From positions 372,001 through 436,000 of the forward strand of contig NZ_CP042326.1 of the NCBI RefSeq assembly GCF_007904085.1: DNA of 64,000 bases, read 5' to 3'. Made by a program: the position numbers and the translations under genes. Under the pieces are notes generated by a model. That model was not told the origin of the DNA, made no database searches, and was given only the letters and a program-made list of their open reading frames with translations. The DNA is from Euhalothece natronophila Z-M001. Its GTDB lineage: Bacteria; Cyanobacteriota; Cyanobacteriia; Cyanobacteriales; Rubidibacteraceae. Below, one piece after another: positions 1 through 8,781 of this stretch. Each line of letters begins with the position of its first letter. The stretch's first letter is position 1.

Positions 1-420
1 CCCTAAAGCCACAACAGGAGTCATGACTAGCAATGTTCCCAAGCTGGTTGCCACTGATTTGCCACCGCTAAAGTTTAACCACACTGATTTACTATGACCA
101 AAAACGGCCGCCAACGCTGTTAAAATAACTAGCCATGCTGCATTATGCTCAGATATACTAGCTATTGGTAATTCATTGAAACTCATTTTCGCAATACCAA
201 CCGCGATCGCGCCTTTAAGTAAATCTACCAGTAAAACAGCGACTGCCGCTTTGGCCCCTAAAACCCGTAAGATATTAGTTGCCCCCGTAGATCCCGATCC
301 ATACTCCCGAATATCAATGTTTTCTAACCAGCGTCCAGCGAGAAAGCCACTGGGAATTGATCCTAACAAATAAGCTAAGAGAATTAACGCGCTACTAATC
401 AAAAATAGTTCTAACATCAT
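1..420 (-). CDS. plsY: Glycerol-3-phosphate acyltransferase PlsY (3' end outside window)
   Basis: Reading the minus strand from an ATG at 420 gives 140 uninterrupted codons that run off the left edge, so the C-terminus is missing. PlsY is an inner-membrane enzyme that transfers an acyl group from acyl-phosphate to glycerol-3-phosphate, the first step of phosphatidic acid synthesis. Visible family motifs are GSIPSGFLAGRW near residue 20, GSGSTGATN near residue 42 and GHSKSVWLNFSGGKSVAT near residue 108, separated by hydrophobic membrane segments. A second ATG at 417 is an equally possible start. It lies 30 nt downstream of pgsA on the same strand, so the two phospholipid genes probably form an operon. 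Identification is firm; only the length is unknown. Confidence 0.93.
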   Translation of the reverse strand, partial: MMLELFLISSALILLAYLLGSIPSGFLAGRWLENIDIREYGSGSTGATNILRVLGAKAAVAVLLVDLLKGAIAVGIAKMSFNELPIASISEHNAAWLVILTALAAVFGHSKSVWLNFSGGKSVATSLGTLLVMTPVVALG

Positions 421-450
421 TATTATAATCAAATTAACTTTAAAACTTCT

Positions 451-999
451 TTACGAGTTTGTCTCTTTTGACAACAAGGGATTCCAGACGTAAATTAATC
501 CCGAAAATAAGGTGACAAACACCGCTAAACTAAATAGAATCTGAGAAAATATTAGCCAATTGTCAGCATTAATGGGGGCAATTAAAGCTGTAATAGCAAT
601 AATTTGTAATGCCGTTTTAATTTTGCCAAGTTGATTGGCACCCGAAACTTGTTCTCCTGATAAATTAGGCGTAACTCGCCATCCCGCGATCGCGATTTCC
701 CGTCCTAAAATCAAAAAAACAGCCCAAGCGGGAATTGTCCCCCTTTCCACTAATACCAAAAGTGGCGCAAAAATCAACAGTTTATCCACCAAAGGATCCA
801 GAAACTTGCCTAAATCTGTAACTTGGTCAAGTTTACGAGCAAGATAACCATCTAGCCAATCAGTGGCTGCTACAATTAAAAAAAATATTAATCCTGCCCA
901 TTGAAATGAAAGAGAAGGCTGGCTAAGACAATAAAAGATTATAGGAATGCCCAATAGACGAGATAACGTGATTTGGGTGGGAAGATTGACCATAATCAA
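451..999 (-). CDS. pgsA: CDP-diacylglycerol--glycerol-3-phosphate 3-phosphatidyltransferase
   Basis: This 182-residue membrane protein should make phosphatidylglycerol phosphate from CDP-diacylglycerol and glycerol-3-phosphate. Phosphatidylglycerol is the only phospholipid of cyanobacterial thylakoids and is needed by the photosystems. The full CDP-alcohol phosphotransferase signature D-x2-DG-x2-AR-x8-G-x3-D-x3-D is present with exact spacing from D47 to D72. About five hydrophobic segments follow the usual pattern, and the length is normal. The start could also be M3 (MVNLPTQ). The gene sits between trmD (91 nt upstream) and plsY (30 nt downstream), all on the minus strand, which suggests co-transcription. 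Confidence 0.95.
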   Translation of the reverse strand: MIMVNLPTQITLSRLLGIPIIFYCLSQPSLSFQWAGLIFFLIVAATDWLDGYLARKLDQVTDLGKFLDPLVDKLLIFAPLLVLVERGTIPAWAVFLILGREIAIAGWRVTPNLSGEQVSGANQLGKIKTALQIIAITALIAPINADNWLIFSQILFSLAVFVTLFSGLIYVWNPLLSKETNS

Positions 1000-1090
1000 A
1001 AAAAATAATATTACTCTATCTCAAAAATAAGGCAACAGTCGGGTTAAAGATCAAACGGTAATTCTAGCTAGTTCGGTGTAACAAGAGTGA

Positions 1091-1789
1091 TTAGGAGGAT
1101 GACTCATTTTTCCATTTTTGCCATAAATCAGGGCGACGTTTTTGGGTCCGTTTAATTTGTTGTTCCTTTCGCCACTGCGCGATCGCGCGATGATTCCCTG
1201 ATCGCAGAACTGGCGGAACTTCCCAACCCCGAAACACCGCAGGTTTGGTATATTGGGGATAATCTAATAACTCCGTTTCAAAACTTTCAGCTTTGAGAGA
1301 ATCAGCCTTCCCAATGGTTCCAGGAATTAACCGAATTACCCCATTAATTAAAGCTAAAGCAGGAATTTCCCCACAAGTGAGAATAAAATCCCCTAAGGAC
1401 ACTTCTCGCGTCACTAAATGCTCACGGATGCGTTCATCTACCCCTTCATAATGCCCACAAATTAAGACTAATTGTTCATAATCATAAGCCAATTCTCGAA
1501 ATAACGGCTGATTCATGGGTTCTCCCTGAGGTGTCATTAAAATCACCTCTTGAGAAGAGAATTGGGGTAATGACTCTACAGCAGAAAAAATAGGTTCAGG
1601 TTTAAGTAGCATTCCCACACCTCCCCCATAGGGTTCGTCATCCACACGACGGTGTTTGTCAACCGCAAAATCCCGAGGATTGACAAAATTAACGGTAGCA
1701 ATTTCTTTTTGCAAGGCTTTTCCCACGATCCCAGAGCTTAAGGGAGAGGTAAAAAAATCGGGGAAGAGGGTGATAACGTCAAAACGCAC
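1091..1789 (-). CDS. trmD: tRNA (guanine-37-N1)-methyltransferase TrmD
   Basis: The 232-residue product begins MRFDVITLFPDFF, as TrmD proteins do, and carries the SPOUT trefoil-knot signature LICGHYEGVDERI followed by SLGDFILTCGEIPA, which binds S-adenosylmethionine. TrmD methylates G37 of tRNAs reading CNN codons and so prevents +1 frameshifting. The start codon is GTG (CAC at 1787-1789 on the plus strand), supported by alignment of the conserved N-terminus. The C-terminal WRKEQQIKRTQKRRPDLW segment is the usual tRNA-binding tail. In many bacteria trmD sits next to rimM; here rimM is about 46 kb away, so the cluster is split. Confidence 0.96.
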   Translation of the reverse strand: MRFDVITLFPDFFTSPLSSGIVGKALQKEIATVNFVNPRDFAVDKHRRVDDEPYGGGVGMLLKPEPIFSAVESLPQFSSQEVILMTPQGEPMNQPLFRELAYDYEQLVLICGHYEGVDERIREHLVTREVSLGDFILTCGEIPALALINGVIRLIPGTIGKADSLKAESFETELLDYPQYTKPAVFRGWEVPPVLRSGNHRAIAQWRKEQQIKRTQKRRPDLWQKWKNESSS

Positions 1790-1929
1790 GATAATTGTTT
1801 TAGTTGCGAGGTAAACTCATCATTTTAAAGGATAGACTCTGACCTTGGGGGAAGTCGATTCAGGTGACTTAAGGACTAGAATAAAGGACAAGGCAAAATT
1901 TTAGAAGGTCAAAGTTTAAGGCAATTGGA

Positions 1930-3234
1930 ATGTCTCATCAGGTAAACCAACTTTTATTCCCCGCTAGTTCTGAATTTACCGCACTTTGCCGGTCGCAAGT
2001 TACGAATTTACAAGAAGGCTTAAATGCAGACCGAGGAGCCGTTTATTTAACCAAAGAACTAGAGTCTGGAACCCGACAGTTAATTCCGGTGGTTGTCCAT
2101 CCCCAAGATAGTAACATTTGGGAGGAAGAAATTGAAGACGGAACAGTGGTGCAAGCCGATGATAACTCTCTCGCTTCGAGTCCTTCTCTTCCGAATTCGG
2201 CAGAAATTACGCCACAGTTAACAACCACAGAATCTAATTTTCTCTCTGCTAAAAATCAATCCAATCACCATCAAATTGTGTTTCCCCTATTACATGAAAA
2301 TGTCATGATGGGGTTATTAGTGGTTGCACGCCAACAAGCTCAATGGAGCGAGTGGGAATTTACCCAAATTCAACGCACTGCTGGAACAATTGCTTTAGCT
2401 TGCGTTTTAGATCAGCGTCAGGGATTATCGCAACAAAAACTGCACCAACAAAAATTACAACAAGCCCAACAACGCGATCACTTGGATGATATTCTCCATC
2501 AATTACGGAATCCTCTTACGGCTTTGAGAACTTTTGGTAAGCTCCTCTTAAAAGGACTACAACCTGAAGATCAAAAGAATCGCTCTCTGGCTGAAAACTT
2601 AATGCGAGAAAGTGACCGCCTACAACAACTCTTGCAGGATATGGGAGATTATCTCGATCAAATTGGTGAGGAAGAAGTAACTATTGCATCAGAAAAGAAA
2701 AGCCTCTTAGAGGGCAGTTCGCAAGTAAAGTCGCTTCCTGCGAGTCAAGCACCTAGTTTAGAAGCAGTGCAGGTAAGGGAGGTATTGACCCCAATTTTAG
2801 ACTCAATTAGCGCGATCGCGCAAGATAAAAACATTACCCTCGAAACGGATATTCCTGAACAATTGTCCCCTGTTCAAGCTAACACTAAAGCCTTGCAAGA
2901 AGTCTGTAATAACCTCCTAGAAAATGCCGTCAAATATACCCCAGAAAACGGCGCGATCGCGGTTTATGTTAGCCAAGACAGCCCAGAATCTCAGCAGATT
3001 ATGATTCGGGATAATGGCCCCGGGATTCCTCCCGAAGATCAGCCTAAAATCTTTGAACGGCACTATCGAGGCATTCAATCAGAAAGCGACATCCCCGGAA
3101 CCGGGCTCGGATTAGCCATTGCTAAAGAGTATGTGGAACAAATGCAAGGCGAGATTGAATTAATGAGCCCAACAACTCCCCCGACAAATCCAACTCACGG
3201 AACTGCTTTTATCATTCGACTAAAAACTGCCTAA
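1930..3234 (+). CDS. GAF-domain sensor histidine kinase
   Basis: This 434-residue protein lacks obvious membrane segments and is probably cytosolic. Residues about 15-160 look like a GAF sensor domain interrupted by a low-complexity acidic/Ser stretch (about 65-110). A Gln-rich helical linker leads to the HisKA dimerisation helix with phospho-acceptor H190 in DILHQLRNPLTAL. The HATPase domain has the N-box NNLLENAVKYT (about 325), the G1 box DNGPGIPPED and the G2 box GTGLGLAIAKEYV (about 390). The gene ends 5 nt before the tail of a response regulator on the opposite strand; the two may be partners, but convergent placement does not prove it. The signal sensed cannot be read from the sequence. 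Confidence 0.88.
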   Translation: MSHQVNQLLFPASSEFTALCRSQVTNLQEGLNADRGAVYLTKELESGTRQLIPVVVHPQDSNIWEEEIEDGTVVQADDNSLASSPSLPNSAEITPQLTTTESNFLSAKNQSNHHQIVFPLLHENVMMGLLVVARQQAQWSEWEFTQIQRTAGTIALACVLDQRQGLSQQKLHQQKLQQAQQRDHLDDILHQLRNPLTALRTFGKLLLKGLQPEDQKNRSLAENLMRESDRLQQLLQDMGDYLDQIGEEEVTIASEKKSLLEGSSQVKSLPASQAPSLEAVQVREVLTPILDSISAIAQDKNITLETDIPEQLSPVQANTKALQEVCNNLLENAVKYTPENGAIAVYVSQDSPESQQIMIRDNGPGIPPEDQPKIFERHYRGIQSESDIPGTGLGLAIAKEYVEQMQGEIELMSPTTPPTNPTHGTAFIIRLKTA

Positions 3235-3239
3235 TCAGC

Positions 3240-4007
3240 TTATCGTTGCTCATTTACGGCAGAAACTTCTACTGGCAAAGTTTGGGGAGAGGAAGTAAGG
3301 TTTCTTGTTTCATTTAGAAAATGAGTATTCAAGCAATAGCCCACATTTCTGACTGTTTGTAATAACCTTGGTTGACGCGGATTAACCTCTAATTTTTTCC
3401 GTAACGACAGAATATGGGTATCAATCGTGCGCGGATTATCAATGGCTTCTGGCCAAGCACGGCGTAGTAATTCCAAGCGAGAAAGAGCAATTCCTTGGGC
3501 TTGAGCTAAAACATATAATAAACTAAACTCTTGAGGCGTGAGTTCAATTTTTTCTCCTTGCCAATAAACCTTCCGCTGGGCTAAATGAATTTTTAATTCC
3601 CCATAGTCTAATAAAAGAGGAGCATTGGTTTCCTTTAAACGCCGTGATAAAGCATCAACTCGCGCCATAAACTCTCGCATCCCAAAAGGCTTAACTAAAT
3701 AATCATCTGCTCCAGCCTTTAATCCTGCAACAACATTTTGTTCTGTATGATGAGCAGACAACATTAAAATCCGTGATTGTAGATAACGATTTAACCAATA
3801 GCAAAAGTCTAAGCCATTACCATCAGGTAAATCAGAATCGAGAATGAACAACGTTAATTTTCCACTATCAAGCAGAGTTTTCGCATTTTCAATTGTGCCA
3901 GACTGATGCACAAAAAAACCTGCTTGTTGCAAGTGCCAGCCTAAAAGCGACCTGAGATGGGGATTACTTTCAATAATGTGAACGCAAATTGACTCCACTT
4001 CACTCAT
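3240..4007 (-). CDS. OmpR-family response regulator with atypical receiver
   Basis: The 255-residue product has an N-terminal receiver (about 7-120) and a C-terminal winged-helix DNA-binding domain (about 135-230) ending in LRKKLEVNPRQPRLLQTVRNVGY, typical of OmpR/PhoB regulators. The phospho-acceptor is D57 in FILDSDLPDGNG, the conserved Ser lies in RILMLSA and the conserved Lys in DDYLVKPFG. The acidic pair that normally binds Mg2+ at the end of strand 1 is reduced to a single acid: the sequence is HIIESN, with E13 followed by S14, where families usually have two acids. It faces the GAF kinase tail to tail. Its target genes are unknown. An NblR-like phosphorylation-independent regulator is one alternative. 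Confidence 0.87.
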   Translation of the reverse strand: MSEVESICVHIIESNPHLRSLLGWHLQQAGFFVHQSGTIENAKTLLDSGKLTLFILDSDLPDGNGLDFCYWLNRYLQSRILMLSAHHTEQNVVAGLKAGADDYLVKPFGMREFMARVDALSRRLKETNAPLLLDYGELKIHLAQRKVYWQGEKIELTPQEFSLLYVLAQAQGIALSRLELLRRAWPEAIDNPRTIDTHILSLRKKLEVNPRQPRLLQTVRNVGYCLNTHFLNETRNLTSSPQTLPVEVSAVNEQR

Positions 4008-4213
4008 ACTCCCCGTTAAAGTTTTGAATCCCCCCAGTTTCGATGATCTTTACTTAAGGCAAACCAGTAGAGATTTTCCAGTCATTAGCCTCTAGCCTAG
4101 CAAAAACCCCAGCAACGATTTCGTAACAATTGCAACTTTTGCCACTTTTAAACCGATCGCGCAAACCGATACCATAAACATAACCACTTGCGATCATGGG
4201 AGGATTCACGATC

Positions 4214-4840
4214 ATGGGAGGAACATTACTCGCCCTTATTATTGCCCTTGGCAGTTTCGCTGTTTACTTTTCAGCATTCTTTTTTCCAGAAGTCCATCGC
4301 AAAAGTGACTTCTACTGGAGTGGCTTAGGCTTCTTTTACGCCCTCGTGTTATGGATTTGTTCAGGACGAATCACAGGGGCAGTATTATTGGGACAAACTG
4401 CTAGTGTCGCGCTATTAGTTTGGTTTGGGACACAGACCTTAATTTTACGACGTAACCTGGCTTCCCCAGAGGAAAAAACTCGTATTTCCGAAAATGTCGC
4501 CTCTAGCTTAAAAAATCTCTATCCCGTCACCCTATGGCAAAAAATTCGAGGGAAACAACCCAAAACTACTCCAAAAACACCAACGAGTAACGCCACGTCT
4601 AAAATAGAAACTCAGTCAAGTGAGAAGGCTGAAAGCACCGAAGAAACTGCAAAAACTCAGTCCACTGCTGAAACTCAGACTACTGAGGAGACAAGGGAAA
4701 CCACTCCTTCCTCTGAAAGTGAAAGCCCTGAAGAAACCGCAGAAACTCAGCCCACTCCTGAAAATCAGACTAATGAGGAAACTGCAACCACTTCCTCATC
4801 ATCTCCAGAAGAAGAAAAAGAAGAAACTAAAAACGAATAA
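4214..4840 (+). CDS. Ycf66 family membrane protein with Glu/Thr-rich tail
   Basis: The N-terminal 85 residues contain three hydrophobic segments and the pattern FPEVHRKSDFYWSGLGFFYALVLW, split here between adjacent segments, that I recognise as the Ycf66 family, found in cyanobacteria and some plastids and of unknown function. After about residue 120 the protein becomes a hydrophilic Ser/Thr/Glu-rich tail with degenerate repeats of the EETAETQ type. Two in-frame ATGs exist at 4196 and 4214; the second is preferred because GGGAGGA at 4198-4204 lies about 10 nt before it and could be its ribosome site. The 12-base string gatcatgggagg is itself nearly duplicated across the two starts. ileS follows 52 nt downstream. 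Confidence 0.8.
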   Translation: MGGTLLALIIALGSFAVYFSAFFFPEVHRKSDFYWSGLGFFYALVLWICSGRITGAVLLGQTASVALLVWFGTQTLILRRNLASPEEKTRISENVASSLKNLYPVTLWQKIRGKQPKTTPKTPTSNATSKIETQSSEKAESTEETAKTQSTAETQTTEETRETTPSSESESPEETAETQPTPENQTNEETATTSSSSPEEEKEETKNE

Positions 4841-4892
4841 CGTTAAAATAACCATACAGAAGTCAAACTGTCCACCACACTAAGTAAGAACT

Positions 4893-7799
4893 GTGACCAC
4901 CAACAAAAGCTATAAGGACACCATTAACCTGCCCCAAACTGACTTTTCCATGCGGGCGAACGCCAAAGAGAAAGAACCGCAGATTCAGCAGTTTTGGGAA
5001 GAAGAACAGATTTATGAAACTGTATCCCAAAATAATCCCAAAGAGCCCTTTATTCTCCATGATGGCCCCCCCTACGCCAATGGGTCGTTACACATGGGAC
5101 ACGCTTTAAATAAAATTCTCAAAGATATTATTAATAAATATAAACTGTTACAAGGTTATAAAGTTCGTTATGTTCCAGGTTGGGACTGTCATGGTTTACC
5201 CATTGAATTAAAAGTCTTACAGAATATTCAAGAAAAAGATGCCTACGGCTCGGTCTCTGACCTACGCGCCAATCTTACCCCGATTAAGTTACGGAAAAAA
5301 GCCGCGAAATTTGCTCAAAAAGCAATTGATGAACAACGAGATGGTTTTAAGCGTTATGGGATTTGGGGAGATTGGGAAAACCCTTATTTAACCCTTAATC
5401 CAGCTTATGAAGCTGCCCAAATTGGAGTTTTTGGGGATATGGCTTTAAAAGGGTATATTTATCGAGGATTAAAACCCGTCCATTGGAGTCCCAGTTCTAA
5501 AACCGCCCTTGCTGAAGCGGAATTAGAGTATCCAGAAGGACACACTTCTCCCAGTATTTATGCGGTTTTTCCCCTAACGGAATTATCCTCGGAGGCAAAA
5601 GATTCCCTAGAGGAATTTATGCCAGATTTAGGGGTGGCGATTTGGACAACTACACCTTGGACTATTCCGGGGAATTTAGCAGTGGCTGTGAATCCTGAGT
5701 TAACTTATGCCGTTGTTGAACCCTCGGAAAAACTTGGCAGTTGTCGCTATTTCCTGATCGCAACAGACTTGGTGGAAACCCTATCGCAAACCTTTGGCGA
5801 GTCATTAACAGTTAAAACCACCATTTCGGGAGAACGTTTAGAACATTGTCAATATCAACATCCCCTTTTTGATCGTTACAGTGAAGTAGTGATTGGGGGA
5901 GACTATATCACCACTGAATCGGGAACAGGCTTAGTACATACTGCCCCTGGGCATGGTCAAGAAGACTATGTCGTGGGAATGCGATATGGTTTATCTATTT
6001 TATCCCCTGTGGATGAACAGGGAATATTTACAGAAGAGGCGGGACAATTTGCTGGCTTAGAAGTTCTCAATGGGGGAAATGATGCGGTGATTCAGGCGTT
6101 AAAAGAGGCAAATTCTCTCCTTAAACAAGAACCCTATGTGCATAAGTATCCCTATGACTGGCGAACCAAACAACCGACTATTTTCCGCGCTACCGAACAG
6201 TGGTTTGCGTCGGTAGAGGGCTTTCGAGAAGCAGCGTTAATGGCAATTTCTTCCGTGAGATGGCTACCACAACAAGGAGAAAAACGCATTCGGGCGATGG
6301 TTTCTCAGCGCAGTGATTGGTGCATTTCTCGCCAGCGTAGTTGGGGAGTTCCCATTCCTGTTTTCTATGATGCGGAAACTAATGAACCGCTGCTAACCCC
6401 AGAAACCGTGTCTTATGTGCAAAGTATTATCGCGGAAAAAGGTTCGGATGCGTGGTGGGAACTTTCCACTGAGGAATTATTACCCCCCGAATATCGCAAT
6501 AATGGACGTACCTATTACAAAGGCACGGATACCATGGATGTGTGGTTTGATTCTGGTTCATCGTGGGCAGCAGTGGCCAAACAACGGGAGGAATTAAATT
6601 ATCCCGTGGATATGTATCTGGAAGGATCAGACCAACATCGCGGTTGGTTTCAGTCTAGCTTGTTAACCAGTGTGGCAACACAAGGAATTGCCCCCTATAA
6701 AACCGTGTTAACCCATGGCTTTGTTTTAGATGAAAAAGGCTACAAAATGAGTAAGTCCATGGGGAATGTGGTTGATCCGGCGGTGATTATTAATGGCGGT
6801 AAAAATCAGAAGGAAGAACCCCCCTATGGTGCAGATTTACTGCGCTTGTGGGTGTCTTCTGTGGATTACTCAGCCGATGTTCCCATTGGGCAAGGAATTT
6901 TAAAACAACTGGCGGATGCTTATCGCAAAATTCGCAATACTATTCGCTTTTTACTGGGAAATTTACACGATTTTGATCCCAAATATCATGGGGTATTAGA
7001 TAACGATTTACCCAGTTTAGATCGCTATATGTTACATCGCAGTGGGGAAGTGTTTGCTGAAATTACCTCCGCGTTTGAGGATTATGAGTTTTTCCGCTTC
7101 TTCCAAACGGTGCAGAATTTCTGTGTGGTGGATTTATCCAACTTCTATCTAGATATTGCCAAAGATCGCCTTTATATTTCGGATCAAAATTCTGTACGGC
7201 GGCGCAGTTGTCAAACGGTGTTAGCAATTATTGTGGAAAATCTTGCTCGCGCGATCGCGCCTGTCTTATCTCACACTGCCGAAGATATTTGGCAACATAT
7301 TCCCTATCCCGTTCCCCAAAAATCAGTCTTTGCGGCAGGATGGCTTCCGAAAGAAAACTTTTGGAAAGATGTAACTCTCGCCGAACAATGGTCACAACTG
7401 CGACAACTTCGCACAGAAGTGAATAAAGTGTTAGAACAGGCGCGAACAGAAAAACTAATCGGGGCATCTTTAGAAGCCAAAGTCTTGTTATATGTTCCTG
7501 ATACTGACTTCCGAGAAAGACTTGCCAAAATGAATCCTAGTGACGCAGTGGGAGAAGGATTGCACGTAGATGAATTACGATATCTTTTCCTTGCTTCTCA
7601 AGTGGAATTACTAGATAATCCTGAAGCTGCGAAAAATGCCGACTACCATTTAGAAACGGAAACAGCAACCGTGGGCATTGTTAAAGCAGACGGAGAAAAA
7701 TGCGATCGCTGTTGGAACTATTCTACCCGAGTGGGAACATTTGAAGACCATCCTGCAATTTGTGAACGGTGTCATCAGGCTTTAGCTGGTAATTTTTAG
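4893..7799 (+). CDS. ileS: Isoleucyl-tRNA synthetase
   Basis: The 968-residue protein charges tRNA-Ile. It shows the class I HIGH motif as HMGH (residues 67-70, after PPYANGS), the KMSKS loop at 618-622, the editing (CP1) domain between them with TTTPWTIPGNLAV, and a C-terminal zinc finger with C937, C940, C957 and C960. Length and order are normal for the bacterial type 1 enzyme. The start is a GTG at 4893; there is no strong ribosome site, but the following SYKDTINLPQTDFSMRANA matches the usual cyanobacterial N-terminus. A Uma2-like gene begins 10 nt after its stop and may be co-transcribed. Confidence 0.97.
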   Translation: MTTNKSYKDTINLPQTDFSMRANAKEKEPQIQQFWEEEQIYETVSQNNPKEPFILHDGPPYANGSLHMGHALNKILKDIINKYKLLQGYKVRYVPGWDCHGLPIELKVLQNIQEKDAYGSVSDLRANLTPIKLRKKAAKFAQKAIDEQRDGFKRYGIWGDWENPYLTLNPAYEAAQIGVFGDMALKGYIYRGLKPVHWSPSSKTALAEAELEYPEGHTSPSIYAVFPLTELSSEAKDSLEEFMPDLGVAIWTTTPWTIPGNLAVAVNPELTYAVVEPSEKLGSCRYFLIATDLVETLSQTFGESLTVKTTISGERLEHCQYQHPLFDRYSEVVIGGDYITTESGTGLVHTAPGHGQEDYVVGMRYGLSILSPVDEQGIFTEEAGQFAGLEVLNGGNDAVIQALKEANSLLKQEPYVHKYPYDWRTKQPTIFRATEQWFASVEGFREAALMAISSVRWLPQQGEKRIRAMVSQRSDWCISRQRSWGVPIPVFYDAETNEPLLTPETVSYVQSIIAEKGSDAWWELSTEELLPPEYRNNGRTYYKGTDTMDVWFDSGSSWAAVAKQREELNYPVDMYLEGSDQHRGWFQSSLLTSVATQGIAPYKTVLTHGFVLDEKGYKMSKSMGNVVDPAVIINGGKNQKEEPPYGADLLRLWVSSVDYSADVPIGQGILKQLADAYRKIRNTIRFLLGNLHDFDPKYHGVLDNDLPSLDRYMLHRSGEVFAEITSAFEDYEFFRFFQTVQNFCVVDLSNFYLDIAKDRLYISDQNSVRRRSCQTVLAIIVENLARAIAPVLSHTAEDIWQHIPYPVPQKSVFAAGWLPKENFWKDVTLAEQWSQLRQLRTEVNKVLEQARTEKLIGASLEAKVLLYVPDTDFRERLAKMNPSDAVGEGLHVDELRYLFLASQVELLDNPEAAKNADYHLETETATVGIVKADGEKCDRCWNYSTRVGTFEDHPAICERCHQALAGNF

Positions 7800-7809
7800 A
7801 GGAAAAATC

Positions 7810-8451
7810 ATGATTACTACTCCACAATTAAAAACTGAAACTTGGCTTAATGGTAGTTGGGAAGACTATCTGAAAACTTTAGAAACGCTACCTGATGAAA
7901 AAGGAAAAGGTTACTATTATGATCATCAATACCGAATTGAAATGAGTCCTCTAGGAAATAATCACGCTAGCGATCATTCCCTTCTTAACTACATTATTCA
8001 TCTTTATGCCACCCTGATGGGAATCGAATTAAATGGAAAAGATAATTGTACCTTTAGAAAAGCACAATTCCGAGAAGCGCAACCTGATCTCGCCTTTTAT
8101 ATTGGAGATAATGCCAATATTATTCCTTGGGGAACGACAATTATCAATTTAGATCAATATCCCGCCCCTAATTTAGTCATAGAAATTGCCAATTTTTCCC
8201 TAGCAGATGACTTAGGAAAAAAGCGATTACTCTATGAGGATTTAGGCGTAGAAGAGTATTGGGTTGTTGATGTTAAAGAAGCAGAGATCACCGCTTTCAA
8301 CATACAAAAGCAGGGCAGTTATCGCTTAAATATTTCGCAAGTCTTACCGAATTTAGAACTAGATTTACTCAGAAAAGCCCTACAAAAAAGCCGCGATACT
8401 AGCCATAGTCAAGTGGGCGCATGGTTATTACAGCAGTTTCAACTGTCCTAG
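7810..8451 (+). CDS. Uma2 family (DUF820) putative endonuclease, copy 1
   Basis: This 213-residue protein belongs to the Uma2/DUF820 family, very abundant in cyanobacteria and built on the PD-(D/E)XK nuclease fold. The expected core is visible: QPDLAFYIG (catalytic Asp), then NLVIEIANFSLADD (Glu strand) followed by KKRLLYEDLGVEEYWVVDV. No substrate or role is established for most members. It starts 10 nt after ileS. A close paralogue faces it at 8782-9432; both share NGKDNCT(F/Y)R, SDHS and the SxVGAWLL(L/T)QF-like ending. The gap between them holds mobile-element debris, so the pair may have arisen by duplication or local inversion. Confidence 0.85.
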   Translation: MITTPQLKTETWLNGSWEDYLKTLETLPDEKGKGYYYDHQYRIEMSPLGNNHASDHSLLNYIIHLYATLMGIELNGKDNCTFRKAQFREAQPDLAFYIGDNANIIPWGTTIINLDQYPAPNLVIEIANFSLADDLGKKRLLYEDLGVEEYWVVDVKEAEITAFNIQKQGSYRLNISQVLPNLELDLLRKALQKSRDTSHSQVGAWLLQQFQLS

Positions 8452-8600
8452 CAAGGATGACCAGAGGATGTTGAACCTCTCCTGAGAGTAGAAAAGGCAT
8501 AGGCAATCCCAATCAGTAAAACTAAATTAGTTAAGCGTTCAATGGAAGCAGAAGATTCCTCTAAGTTATAACCTACAGGATAATGTCTTACCAGAGAGTG
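8448..8600 (-). pseudogene. Remnant of an IS4-like transposase C-terminus
   Basis: On the minus strand, codons read from about 8587 down to a TAG at 8448-8450 give a run of about 46 residues including PVGYNLEESSASIERLTN followed by LVLLIGIAYAFSTL. This GYNLE...RL..L.LLIAIAY pattern is the C-terminal signature of IS4/IS701-type DDE transposases. Nothing upstream in the frame resembles the catalytic core, so only the tail survives. The remnant stop overlaps the stop of the Uma2 gene on the other strand. Assignment is by remembered family pattern and has not been aligned. Confidence 0.5.
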
Positions 8601-8656
8601 TGCTCGAACGGGATCGCCATTATGGGGGAACTGGCAAAACCCAATCTGTTTCTATT

Positions 8657-8765
8657 TATAGTCGTTCCAATTCAGTTCCGTCGTGCTAGATCATTCTGGC
8701 TGCTACTAGGGAGCAAGATGCTCCCACTACTTTTAGGTTGCTGTTTTTTATTTGGAATCACTATA
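8657..8765 (+). mobile_element. MITE copy 1 (109 bp)
   Basis: A 109-bp element starts TATAGTCGTTCCAA and ends TTGGAATCACTATA, giving imperfect 14-15 bp terminal inverted repeats. It matches, in inverted orientation and almost base for base, the 107-bp element at 19852-19958. Inside is a perfect 6-bp hairpin, GGGAGC-aagat-GCTCCC. There is no room for a transposase, so it would have to be moved by one elsewhere. Terminal TA dinucleotides at both ends would fit the TA target of IS630/Tc1-type elements. This copy differs from the other by substitutions and a 2-bp indel in one arm near 8683-8697. Confidence 0.75.
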
Positions 8766-8781
8766 AGGTTGCAACAAAGAA

